NCBI GenBank assembly: GCA_002329405.1
Contig: DCTE01000056.1
Location: 1-9,623, forward strand
Reading direction: 5' to 3'
Origin: Ruminococcaceae bacterium UBA1448
GTDB taxonomy: Bacteria; Bacillota; Clostridia; Oscillospirales; Ruminococcaceae
DNA length: 9,623 nt
Each line of letters opens with the position of its first letter. Position 1 is the stretch's first letter. Shown here piece by piece: positions 1 to 6,186 of the stretch. The position numbers and the translations under genes are program-made. The notes beneath the pieces are model-generated. The model did not search any database. It was not told where the DNA came from and worked only from the letters and a program-made list of their open reading frames with translations.

Positions 1-533
1 GTGTGGAACTGCAGCCCTTCGATGCCCTCTAACAGGTCATCGCGGAAGTTCGCCCTCGTCACCCCAAGGCGCGACCCGGGCGCGCAGGGGTCGTAGATTT
101 CATGCCCTTCCTGCGTCGAGCAGGCGGGATTCAGCCGGATACCGCAGGAAACCCCGCGGCTGAGTGCCTTATCCTTAAAGTGCATCCACTGGTCAAAGGA
201 ATTGAAGACCATATGGCCGGCAATTTTGACCAGTTCGTCCATCTCTGCCTCACCATAGGCCGGTTTAAAGACATGGACTTCCTTACCGGGCATCTCCTCA
301 TACCCCAGCCGTGCTTCAAACAGTCCCGAAGCAGTCGTACCGGCGAGATATTCCCCGATCAGTGGATAGACCTCCGGCATCGAGAACGCCTTTTGTGCCA
401 GCAGGATTTTACAGCCGGCGCGCTTCTGGACATCAGCGAGGACCATAAGGTTTTTTCTCAGCAGGTCCATATCAATGACGTATGCCGGGCTGTCCAGCTG
501 GGAAAACGCCGCCGGGATGGATAAGTTCTGCAT
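1..533 (-). CDS. nspC: Carboxynorspermidine decarboxylase NspC, N-terminal part (gene runs off the window)
   Basis: The reading frame is open from an ATG at 533 to the window edge (177 codons seen; the family is usually about 370-390 residues). NspC is a cytoplasmic PLP enzyme of the alanine-racemase-like fold III that decarboxylates carboxynorspermidine or carboxyspermidine to the free polyamine, in the alternative aspartate-semialdehyde-dependent route. Seen: ILLAQKAFSM near residues 43-52, with K48 as the probable PLP-binding lysine, then TTASGLFEARLGYEEM, a VFNSFDQW segment, and RLNPACSTQEGHEIYDPCAPGSR in two adjoining stretches typical of NspC. A strong ribosome site (AAAGGAGA, 542-549) lies 8 bases before the ATG. 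It follows the truncated carboxynorspermidine synthase gene in the same direction, the normal order for this pathway. No stop or frameshift is visible in the part present. Confidence 0.93.
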   Translation of the reverse strand, partial: MQNLSIPAAFSQLDSPAYVIDMDLLRKNLMVLADVQKRAGCKILLAQKAFSMPEVYPLIGEYLAGTTASGLFEARLGYEEMPGKEVHVFKPAYGEAEMDELVKIAGHMVFNSFDQWMHFKDKALSRGVSCGIRLNPACSTQEGHEIYDPCAPGSRLGVTRANFRDDLLEGIEGLQFH

Positions 534-552
534 CTGCCAATCTCCTTTCATA

Positions 553-593
553 CAAAAGCAGGCCGCACCGCCAGTTTGCAGACGATGCGGCCT
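553..593 (-). terminator. Hairpin with short T tract between the synthase remnant and nspC
   Basis: An 8-bp perfect stem (AGGCCGCA at 560-567 with TGCGGCCT at 586-593) lies in the spacer. On the minus strand it is followed by GCTTTTG. The T run is short, so it may be a weak terminator, an attenuator or an mRNA-stabilising element that sets nspC expression relative to the upstream gene. Seen directly: the stem and the T run. The role is inferred. Confidence 0.5.
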
Positions 594-608
594 TGGTGTT
601 CAGCTTAG

Positions 609-1028
609 TTAGTCAACCAGCGTGGGGTTGAAATCTTCCTGCCAGGGCAAGCCCCACTTGTTCAGTTCTTCCATAAAGGGATCGGGGTCGAACTCCTCAG
701 CGGTATAGACGCCGGGTTTATTCCATTTTCCGGTCAGCAGCATCGAAGCACCGATCATTGCCGGAACGCCGGTGGTATAGCTGATCGCCTGGGAACCGAC
801 CTCGCGGTAGCATTCCTGATGGTCACAGATGTTGTAGAGGTAGTAGGTTTTCTCCTTGCCGTCCTTTTTGCCGGTGAAGATGCAGCCGATGTTGGTCTTG
901 CCGACGGTGCGCGGGCCAAGGGTCGCGGGGTCGGGCAGCAAAGCCTTCAAAAACTGGATCGGGACAATCTCCTTGCCCTCGAACATAATCGGGGTGGTCG
1001 ACAGCATGCCGACATTTTCCAGACACTT
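609..1028 (-). pseudogene. Carboxynorspermidine synthase (saccharopine dehydrogenase-like), C-terminal remnant
   Basis: The frame encodes the C-terminal third of the saccharopine dehydrogenase-like enzyme that condenses a diamine with aspartate semialdehyde and reduces the product to carboxynorspermidine or carboxyspermidine, the substrate of NspC. Seen: CLENVGM at about 1025-1005, then FLKALLPDPATLGPRTVGKT, YNICDHQECYREVGSQ, SYTTGVPAMIGASML and a C-terminal DPDPFMEELNKWGLPW. Family members are about 400 residues; only about 140 are here. The NAD(P)-binding Rossmann N-terminus is missing. Upstream of about 1028 the frame runs through A+T-rich, family-unlike sequence and a hairpin, to the stop of the DUF4003 gene at 1101-1103. 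The only plausible internal start, ATG at 1007, has no good ribosome site. A truncated, probably inactive gene is the best reading; an assembly join is the main alternative. Confidence 0.85.
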
Positions 1029-1053
1029 GTCTATTTTCTTACAAAATCCAATT

Positions 1054-1092
1054 AAAATATTATAAAGGCTGACAGGAAACCAGCCAGCCTTT
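1054..1092 (-). terminator. Probable intrinsic terminator of the DUF4003 gene
   Basis: An 8-bp perfect stem (AAAGGCTG, 1064-1071, with CAGCCTTT, 1085-1092, loop 13 bases) starts 9 bases after the DUF4003 stop. On the minus strand it is followed by a U-rich but interrupted stretch, ATAATATTTTAATT. It sits directly before the synthase remnant, so it should limit readthrough from the DUF4003 promoter into the remnant and nspC. Confidence 0.6.
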
Positions 1093-1100
1093 CCAATAGC

Positions 1101-2099
1101 TCAGGAATTTGCCGCAGATGATGCAGCCGCTGCTGCGCTGGAAGCGGCAATCGTTGCACAGATCGCCATTTCCTGTGCGATAATCAAAGCGATTGTACCG
1201 TTCAGGGCGGCAGTATTCATTACAGTTTGATTCTCTCCGTCAGCATAATCGCATGCAACCAGCATTGCCGCGTGCATGAGCCGTTGTTTTCTGCCCACGC
1301 CAAACAGTCCGTACCCTCTCTGATCAGCAAGGTATTCATCCACCTGCGCCACATCCATTGTCAGCGCGTCAATTCCTGCCGGCAACATCGACAGGACACC
1401 CAGAGTCGGCAATTCATATTCTCTGCCATACCGCATTCCATTTTCTTTCAATGCGTAATACAGGTTAAGAAGCCGTCTGCATTTTGCTTCCGGGCTTCCC
1501 TGACCCATTGCCAGAACATGGCTGAGCGACTGAATGGCATTTCCCGAAAAGAACTCCTCTCTGAGCAGCTGGTAGCAGCTTTCGGTTTGTTCAACAATCT
1601 GTTCATCCGTCAAATCCGACAGCGCCAGCAGTGCCGCAAACACGCTATCTTCCGCCGAAGTCAGAAAGGGGTGTTCCTGTTTCATCAATTCATAAATATG
1701 CCGGGTACGGGCGGCAACCGCCGAATATTCCTGCGGTGCAACCAGACCGGCAATCACCATTGACGCAACTGGCAGATAGGTAGAATTCCAGAACAATTCC
1801 TTTAAAAGGCGGTATACTTCAAGTGCATTCTGCATCTTTTCCTCAGGATTTGCAGAAACACCCAAAAGAGCGATCATTGGAAGTTTCAGTGTTCCTCTGA
1901 AATTGGAAAATATCCCGGTATTATCCTTCAATACATATTCTGCTTCTTTTAGCCGGCCAGCATCAGCTTGCTGATGGGCACCGGTAAAAATCGCGGCAGC
2001 GACCGGGTACATATAGCTACTTTCCCAAATATAGTCCGATTTGATAACGTCCCTGTTTTCAATGAAATTATTGCAAAGGGTACTCAGCGTACTTCTCAT
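1101..2099 (-). CDS. DUF4003 family protein, function unknown
   Basis: This 332-residue cytoplasmic protein has the size and signature of the Firmicutes DUF4003 family, for which I know of no assigned function. Seen: NTGIFSNFRG near residues 60-69, HPFLTSAEDSVFAALLALSD near 143-162, GNAIQSLSHVLAMGQG near 186-201, YELPTLGVL near 228-236 and GRKQRLMHAAML near 269-280. It ends in an Ala/Ser-rich tail (about 307-332), a habit of this family as I recall it. No signal peptide or convincing membrane segment is visible. The ATG at 2099 follows AAAGGA (spacing about 8) and a good extended -10 promoter. The gene is divergent from blaI, with about 190 bases between the starts. Because only the blaI-side promoter overlaps the operators, control of this gene by the repressor is possible but not shown. 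It ends beside the broken polyamine gene. Confidence 0.85.
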   Translation of the reverse strand: MRSTLSTLCNNFIENRDVIKSDYIWESSYMYPVAAAIFTGAHQQADAGRLKEAEYVLKDNTGIFSNFRGTLKLPMIALLGVSANPEEKMQNALEVYRLLKELFWNSTYLPVASMVIAGLVAPQEYSAVAARTRHIYELMKQEHPFLTSAEDSVFAALLALSDLTDEQIVEQTESCYQLLREEFFSGNAIQSLSHVLAMGQGSPEAKCRRLLNLYYALKENGMRYGREYELPTLGVLSMLPAGIDALTMDVAQVDEYLADQRGYGLFGVGRKQRLMHAAMLVACDYADGENQTVMNTAALNGTIALIIAQEMAICATIAASSAAAAASSAANS

Positions 2100-2130
2100 A
2101 CCGATTTCCTTTCTATGTGGGTTTGGTTAC

Positions 2131-2159
2131 AGCATAACAGAAACAAGTTCTGCCGACAA
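2131..2159 (-). promoter_or_regulatory. Predicted promoter of the DUF4003 gene
   Basis: On the minus strand there is a -35 TTGTCG (2159-2154), a 17-base spacer and a -10 TATGCT (2136-2131) preceded by TGT, an extended -10. The spacing is ideal and the transcript would start about 20-25 bases before the ribosome site. It does not overlap the blaI operators, which begin about 67 bases away. Confidence 0.6.
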
Positions 2160-2220
2160 GTAGTTTTGCAAAATCTAAGGAAATTCGGACAAAAATTATG
2201 GTTTTTCGTTGATAAACCCA

Positions 2221-2249
2221 TTGACAAAATTAGACTATTGTGATAGTCT
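2221..2249 (+). promoter_or_regulatory. Predicted promoter of the blaI-M56 operon
   Basis: A perfect -35 TTGACA (2221-2226) is followed by a 17-base spacer and a weak -10 TAGTCT (2244-2249) preceded by TGA, which makes it an extended -10. The whole spacer and -10 lie inside the first operator palindrome, so bound repressor would exclude RNA polymerase. This fits autorepression by the BlaI-like protein. Confidence 0.65.
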
Positions 2250-2255
2250 AATTTT
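2226..2255 (+). promoter_or_regulatory. Operator 1 for the BlaI-like repressor
   Basis: A perfect inverted repeat has 13-base arms (AAAATTAGACTAT at 2226-2238; its reverse complement at 2243-2255) around TGTG. The core GACTAT...ATAGTC resembles the dyads bound by BlaI/MecI-type winged-helix dimers in Firmicutes. It covers the spacer and -10 of the blaI promoter. Seen directly: the symmetry. Binding by the adjacent BlaI is inferred. Confidence 0.8.
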
Positions 2256-2275
2256 AGACGATCGCGATAGTCTAA
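2254..2275 (+). promoter_or_regulatory. Operator 2 for the BlaI-like repressor
   Basis: A second dyad follows operator 1 and shares two bases with it: TTAGACGAT (2254-2262), CGCG, ATAGTCTAA (2267-2275). One arm base differs from perfect symmetry. The centre-to-centre distance to operator 1 is about 24 bases, a little over two helical turns, which would place two repressor dimers on nearly the same DNA face. It lies between the -10 and the blaI ribosome site. Confidence 0.75.
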
Positions 2276-2289
2276 TTGGAGGTGACGGA

Positions 2290-2661
2290 ATGGAACAACA
2301 ATTATTTGATGCAGAACTGCATATCATGCGGCTGCTCTGGTCGGAAGGTGACAAGTCAGCAAAAGAGCTGGTAACCATTCTCAAGGACAGCATAGGGTGG
2401 AATAAAAATACCACCTATACCGTTATCAAGCGGCTGGTGCAAAAAGGTGCGATCGAACGGATTGAACCGGGGTTCATCTGCCGTCCGCTGATTTCTGAAG
2501 CGGAGGTACAGCAGGCAGAACTGGATCATCTGGTAAACCGGATGTTTCATGGGTCTTCCAAGTTGTTTTTTGCGGCGCTGCTCGACCGGCAAAAACTTTC
2601 CGATGAAGCCAGAGCTGCTTTACTGCGTCTTTTGGAAGAGCGAAAGGAGGACTTGCCGTGA
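2290..2661 (+). CDS. BlaI/MecI/CopY-family transcriptional repressor
   Basis: The 123-residue protein has the normal length and layout of BlaI/MecI repressors. An N-terminal winged helix-turn-helix (about residues 4-70) includes LWSEGDKSAKELV, a recognition helix at NKNTTYTVIKRLVQKGAIER, and a wing at RIEPGFICRPLI. A helical C-terminal dimerisation part follows (about 72-123). I chose ATG 2290 because the ribosome site GGAGGTGA (2278-2285) lies just before it and the alignment with the family begins at LFDAELHIMRLLW; an upstream in-frame ATG at 2209 would precede the promoter. The protein should bind the two dyads directly upstream and repress its own operon until proteolysed on a signal from the M56 protein, with whose gene it overlaps by 4 bases. 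Substrate class and regulon are not visible from sequence. Confidence 0.92.
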   Translation: MEQQLFDAELHIMRLLWSEGDKSAKELVTILKDSIGWNKNTTYTVIKRLVQKGAIERIEPGFICRPLISEAEVQQAELDHLVNRMFHGSSKLFFAALLDRQKLSDEARAALLRLLEERKEDLP

Positions 2662-3965
2662 CGACTTTACTGTCTATGTCTCTGGGCGGAAGTACCCTGA
2701 TTTTGATTACCTTATTGATGCGGCCGATTATACGGAAATGGTGTTCAGGTCGTGCCGCTCTGATGGTATGGAGCCTTTCTGTTATCCGATTGCTTGTCCC
2801 CCTTTTTCTGCCGCTGTATATGAGTTTCTATAATCATTTTACGGTCACTGGAAACCCGTATACGCCAGCAAAAATTATAAATGATTTTTCGGTTGCTTCT
2901 GCCGAACTGCCACTTTCCAGGCTGGTAATCGAGCCGTATTTCTCAGGCAAAATCAACTGGACAGCGTTAGAACTGATATGGCTTGCAGGTGCGGTGATCT
3001 GCTGCGCTGTTCATCTGGCACGTTACTACCGAAACTGCAAACAGCTTTCCGAAAGCCTTCCAGCCGACCGGCCATATATCCGGCATTGGCAGGACACGCA
3101 CCCGCTCCGGCGTCCTTATCAGATTCGTGTATATGACCGTATTCCAACGCCGGTTGCGTATGGCCTGATTCGTCCAGTCATTCTGCTGGATAAGGAAACT
3201 GCCGAAGCTGATGAAAAACAGCTTGACCTGATTCTGACACATGAATACCTTCACATCCACCGGTTTCATATCCTGATCAAGTGGATCATTTTTCTGACCT
3301 GCGTCATTCACTGGTTCAATGCGCTGGTTTGGCTGATGGGATACATAGTTCAGTCTGATATTGAAGCAGACTGCGATGAAGCTGTTATACGGAGTAAAGG
3401 CGAAAATGTCAGAATGGATTATCTGCATATGCTGGTGGAAAACCATTCCACCAGGCAACGGATATTTCTGTTTACCGCCCATTTTTGCAGCCATCTGGAA
3501 AAAAGAACCCGCAGATTGTTGGAGCAGGCTGGTCGCCATATGGCAAAACAAAAATCTTTGGCAATCGGAGCTGCCATCGCGTTCTGTCTTTTGACAGTCG
3601 GTATTCAGCAGCCTCAGATTACCGCAGCATATCAGGCGCCCGGTTTTGCTGAAAATGTGCTTTCTGGAAATCAGACAACAAAAACCGTGCAGCCGGGTGA
3701 ATATCTATTCACCGATCAGTCATGGACATACGATAAAGGCGAAAAGATAACGGTTACTCTGCGCCATACAGATATCGGGTTCCCGGTAGGACAGGCAATC
3801 GAAATCGGTTATCTGTTGGATGGACAACAGCTTTGCCTGTATAAAGGGCAGAATAAAACCGGCGTACAAATATCCCTTACTGCGCCCCAAAATGGAAATT
3901 ATACCTTCTATCTTGGCTGTAAATCGTCTGACCCGATTATCCTGCAATCCTTTGAGGTAAAGTAA
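2658..3965 (+). CDS. M56-family (BlaR1/MecR1-like) membrane sensor metalloprotease with a non-penicillin-binding C-terminal domain
   Basis: The GTG at 2658 overlaps the blaI stop (GTGA) and follows AAAGGAGG (2643-2650), so the two are translationally coupled. The 435-residue protein has hydrophobic segments at about 4-22, 34-57, 101-121, 205-230 and 300-316. The zinc protease core carries HEYLH (195-199), with E236 in DIEADCDEAV as probable third ligand, typical of active M56 peptidases. In BlaR1/MecR1 this domain is activated by an extracellular sensor and leads to repressor cleavage. Here the extracellular part after the last membrane segment is only about 115 residues (320-435). It lacks the roughly 250-residue class D beta-lactamase-like domain and any STxK motif. 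It looks beta-rich (QSWTYDKGEKITVTL, LTAPQNGNYTFYLGCKSSD). The natural signal is unknown. A beta-lactam is unlikely. Confidence 0.88.
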   Translation: MTTLLSMSLGGSTLILITLLMRPIIRKWCSGRAALMVWSLSVIRLLVPLFLPLYMSFYNHFTVTGNPYTPAKIINDFSVASAELPLSRLVIEPYFSGKINWTALELIWLAGAVICCAVHLARYYRNCKQLSESLPADRPYIRHWQDTHPLRRPYQIRVYDRIPTPVAYGLIRPVILLDKETAEADEKQLDLILTHEYLHIHRFHILIKWIIFLTCVIHWFNALVWLMGYIVQSDIEADCDEAVIRSKGENVRMDYLHMLVENHSTRQRIFLFTAHFCSHLEKRTRRLLEQAGRHMAKQKSLAIGAAIAFCLLTVGIQQPQITAAYQAPGFAENVLSGNQTTKTVQPGEYLFTDQSWTYDKGEKITVTLRHTDIGFPVGQAIEIGYLLDGQQLCLYKGQNKTGVQISLTAPQNGNYTFYLGCKSSDPIILQSFEVK

Positions 3966-4023
3966 AATTCAATAAGTTTTTGTAAACGTGGAATATTATC
4001 ATCTGTATTTTACTGTACTCACA

Positions 4024-4052
4024 TTTACTTTATATTATATATGTGCTATACT
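4024..4052 (+). promoter_or_regulatory. Predicted promoter of the downstream small-protein genes
   Basis: A -35 TTTACT (4024-4029) lies 17 bases before a -10 TATACT (4047-4052) that is preceded by TGC, an extended -10. It sits in very A+T-rich DNA about 60 bases after the M56 stop, with no terminator between. The short-protein region can therefore be transcribed independently of, or together with, the blaI-M56 operon. Confidence 0.55.
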
Positions 4053-4099
4053 GCATATAGACAAATATTTTCACCGTCATCCTGCTAGAGGTGATTCCG

Positions 4100-4342
4100 A
4101 TGTTCTAAAAAATTCTGGTTCTTCAGTCTATTCAAATTCACAATTCTGAATGCAATATTACAAAGGAGGTTTATCTTTACGAATTCGGATATAATGTAGC
4201 AGGTTACAAAACCCGCGTAAAATCCGGAAAAGCATCTTGAATCAAAACCACTTTCACCGCTCCTGCTGATGGTACTTATAAGATTTATCTCAACAATAAA
4301 TCATCCGAAGCTGTAACGGTGTCCAGTACTGTTTCTTTCTAA
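4100..4342 (+). pseudogene. Decayed gene for a small protein resembling the M56 C-terminal domain
   Basis: From an ATG at 4100 with an AGAGGTGA ribosome site (4087-4094), one frame runs to a TAA at 4340. It is broken by TAA at codon 3 (4106-4108) and TGA at 4238-4240. Conceptual translation around the stops gives ITKEVYLYEFGYNVAGYK and then IKTTFTAPADGTYKIYL followed by NNKSSEAVTV. This matches the end of the neighbouring M56 protein (residues 408-424) at TAP..G.Y..YL..KSS, so both probably carry related beta-sandwich domains. No signal peptide is readable after the start, suggesting the 5' part is also lost. The TGA could come from TGG by one change. Sequencing errors at both stops are possible but less likely than decay. 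Confidence 0.65.
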
Positions 4343-4361
4343 AAAAGGAGTTTGTTTTACT

Positions 4362-4580
4362 ATGAAAAAGCGTATATTGACTTGCCTTCTCGCCCTTACC
4401 CTTTCTATTTCTGCTACATCCACAAGTATATTTGCTGCTGAAACCAACGACAAACCCTTTATCTATTTTTCCTTTGGTGACAGCGAATCTGCACAGGCTC
4501 CGGATTCTTACGTTCCTGTTCATGAGGTTTCCGAAAATGCACCAGCTGTATCAATGACAATTGAACCTATATCGCCTTAA
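4362..4580 (+). CDS. Small secreted peptide of unknown function
   Basis: This 72-residue ORF has a clear N-terminal signal peptide: basic MKKR, a hydrophobic core LTCLLALTLSISAT and a cleavage region around FAAE (residues 24-27). It leaves a mature acidic peptide of about 46 residues rich in Ser, Pro and Glu, with no cysteine. AAAAAAGGAG (4341-4350) is an adequate ribosome site 11 bases before the ATG and overlaps the stop of the decayed gene, so the two were one transcription unit. I do not recognise a family with certainty. The ETNDKPFIYFSFGD opening recalls small secreted Firmicutes proteins of the DUF2712 type, which are usually longer, so this may be a shortened relative. It is the last gene before a strong terminator. 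A ligand or reporter role for the M56 sensor is only inference. Confidence 0.7.
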   Translation: MKKRILTCLLALTLSISATSTSIFAAETNDKPFIYFSFGDSESAQAPDSYVPVHEVSENAPAVSMTIEPISP

Positions 4581-4683
4581 ACATTTCAATTATTTGACAA
4601 AATGGCAGTCCGTAATGGATTAACCGCATAGTCTGGAACGTTTATCGTTCATGTTCGTTAAAATTGCCCCAATTACCAATCAT

Positions 4684-4733
4684 AAAACAGCGTATGAAAT
4701 TTTCATTTATTTCTCATACGCTGTTTTTCTTTT
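4684..4733 (+). terminator. Strong intrinsic terminator of the blaI-M56-small protein unit
   Basis: A perfect 14-bp stem (AAAACAGCGTATGA, 4684-4697, with its complement at 4714-4727) is followed by TTTTTCTTTT (4724-4733). It lies about 100 bases after the small peptide gene, and the DNA between (4581-4683) shows no gene. The stem's A run gives it weak terminator character on the other strand too. Confidence 0.88.
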
Positions 4734-4754
4734 ATCAGGAATTTGCTCTATATA

Positions 4755-4783
4755 CAAAAATCCCGGCCTGAAAAGACCGGGAT
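4755..4783 (-). terminator. Intrinsic terminator of the recG-murC operon
   Basis: On the minus strand, 8 bases after the murC stop, a stem ATCCCGG / CCGGGAT (4783-4777 with 4766-4760) is followed by TTTTTG. One more C-G pair can form inside after a mismatch. It faces the previous terminator, so the two converging transcription units end back to back within about 100 bases. Confidence 0.88.
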
Positions 4784-4791
4784 GATCGCCA

Positions 4792-6162
4792 TTATTCAGC
4801 GTATTTTGCTTTCAGTTTTTCCACAATCATATGGGCACACTTGTTGACATCTCCGCAGCCGAGGGTCAAAATCAAATCACCCGGCTGGGCATTGGCAACC
4901 ACATAATCCGAAATCTCCGGGAACTCCGGGAACCAGACACAGCCAGGAATCTTTTCCGCCAGCTGGGCGGTATAAACGCCATCCGTATTCTTTTCACGGG
5001 AACCCATGATTTCCGACAGAACAACCTTGTCGGCATGGGAAAGAACCCGTGCAAAATCGTCCATCAGCATTTTGGTACGGGAATAGGTAAACGGCTGGTG
5101 AACTGCCCAGACCCGTTTGAACGGCAGTGCCCGCGCCGCTTTCAGTGTTGCTTCGATCTCGGTCGGATGGTGGCCGTAATCGTCTGCTACTGTGATATCA
5201 TTGATTTCAGCCAGTACTTCAAACCGGCGTCCTGCTCCATGGAACGCATCAATTCCAGCCGCGCACTCTTCCGGCGTGACACCGGCAGTCATGGCAGCTG
5301 CACAGGCAGCAATCGCATTGAGGATATTATGGTCGCCGGGTACGTGCATTTTGATATGGGTCAGCGTCTCTCCATGATAGCAAAGGTCAAACTCGGTGTT
5401 GACGCCGCCCGGATGGACGATATTTTCCGGGTAATAATCGTTTTTCGGATGTACGCCGAAGGTGATCAGCCGGTCTTCCATTCCAGCAATCGCCATCATC
5501 GTATTGGCATCATCACCGTTTGCAATAATGCACTTAGTCGCCATCGACGCAAATTTACGGAAGGAATGGATCAGGTTTTCCATCGTTTTGAAGTAATCGA
5601 GATGGTCGGCGTCAATATTCAAAATAATTGCAACATCTGGATGGAGTTTCAGAAAAGTATCGACAAATTCACAGGACTCGCAGACCATATGCTGCGTTTT
5701 GCCGGCTCTCCCGCTGCCGCCGATTGCAGGCAGTTTGCCGCCGATGACACAGGTCGGGTCCTTTCCGGCATCCAGCATAATCTGGGTCAGCATAGAGGTT
5801 GTGGTCGTCTTGCCATGGGTACCGCTGACGCAGAGCGCATCCGAAAAGTGGGAGGTAATTTCGCCCAGAATAACACTCCGTTCAACGGTTGGAATACCGC
5901 TGGCGCGCGCCGCAACCAATTCAGGGTTATCCGCCATAATGGCTGCCGAATAAACGATCAGGTCAGCACCTTCAATATTCTCCGCCCGCTGGCCGAGGGT
6001 GACATGAATGCCCATCTCCCTCACCTTTTGGAGGGTATCGGTCTCATTATTGTCCGAACCAGTGATATAAAAACCCTTTTCATGCAGAATCTGTGCCATC
6101 GGATACATTCCGCTGCCGCCGATTCCGATAAAATGCAGATGATTCTTTCCATCAAGATACAT
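4792..6162 (-). CDS. murC: UDP-N-acetylmuramate--L-alanine ligase
   Basis: MurC adds L-alanine to UDP-MurNAc using ATP, the first amino-acid step of cytoplasmic peptidoglycan precursor synthesis. The 456-residue product has the usual length and three Mur ligase domains: an N-terminal UDP-binding part with HFIGIGGSGM (10-19), a central ATPase with P-loop GTHGKTTTT (114-122) and NIDADHLDYF (182-191), then HNILNAIAA (278-286), and a C-terminal domain with ADDYGHHPTEI (326-336). I chose ATG 6162 because AGAAGGGA (6171-6178) lies 8 bases before it and the protein begins close to the conserved GIGGSGM; an upstream in-frame TTG at 6195 lacks such support. It follows recG by 57 bases on the same strand and is closed by a terminator. 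All key residues appear intact. Confidence 0.96.
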   Translation of the reverse strand: MYLDGKNHLHFIGIGGSGMYPMAQILHEKGFYITGSDNNETDTLQKVREMGIHVTLGQRAENIEGADLIVYSAAIMADNPELVAARASGIPTVERSVILGEITSHFSDALCVSGTHGKTTTTSMLTQIMLDAGKDPTCVIGGKLPAIGGSGRAGKTQHMVCESCEFVDTFLKLHPDVAIILNIDADHLDYFKTMENLIHSFRKFASMATKCIIANGDDANTMMAIAGMEDRLITFGVHPKNDYYPENIVHPGGVNTEFDLCYHGETLTHIKMHVPGDHNILNAIAACAAAMTAGVTPEECAAGIDAFHGAGRRFEVLAEINDITVADDYGHHPTEIEATLKAARALPFKRVWAVHQPFTYSRTKMLMDDFARVLSHADKVVLSEIMGSREKNTDGVYTAQLAEKIPGCVWFPEFPEISDYVVANAQPGDLILTLGCGDVNKCAHMIVEKLKAKYAE

Positions 6163-6186
6163 AAGATCATTCCCTTCTATATACAG

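Noticed and set aside
1059..1064. TATAAT on the minus strand just before the synthase remnant, as a promoter for the remnant and nspC
   Set aside because: It lies at the foot of the DUF4003 terminator stem and has no acceptable -35 at 16-18 bases; it is better explained as the terminator's U-rich tail.
2209..2289. Longer blaI start at ATG 2209
   Set aside because: The added 27 residues would be translated from DNA that holds the promoter and operators; ATG 2290 has the ribosome site and matches family length.
4046..4061. CTATA...TATAG near the second promoter as a third BlaI operator
   Set aside because: Only 5-base arms with a 5-base gap; it does not keep the TTAGAC half-site, so it is weak in such A+T-rich DNA.
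2221..4603. TTGACAAAAT occurring at 2221 and 4594 as flanking direct repeats of a mobile unit
   Set aside because: Ten A+T-rich bases; the first copy is a promoter -35 and the second lies at no defined boundary, so chance is likely.
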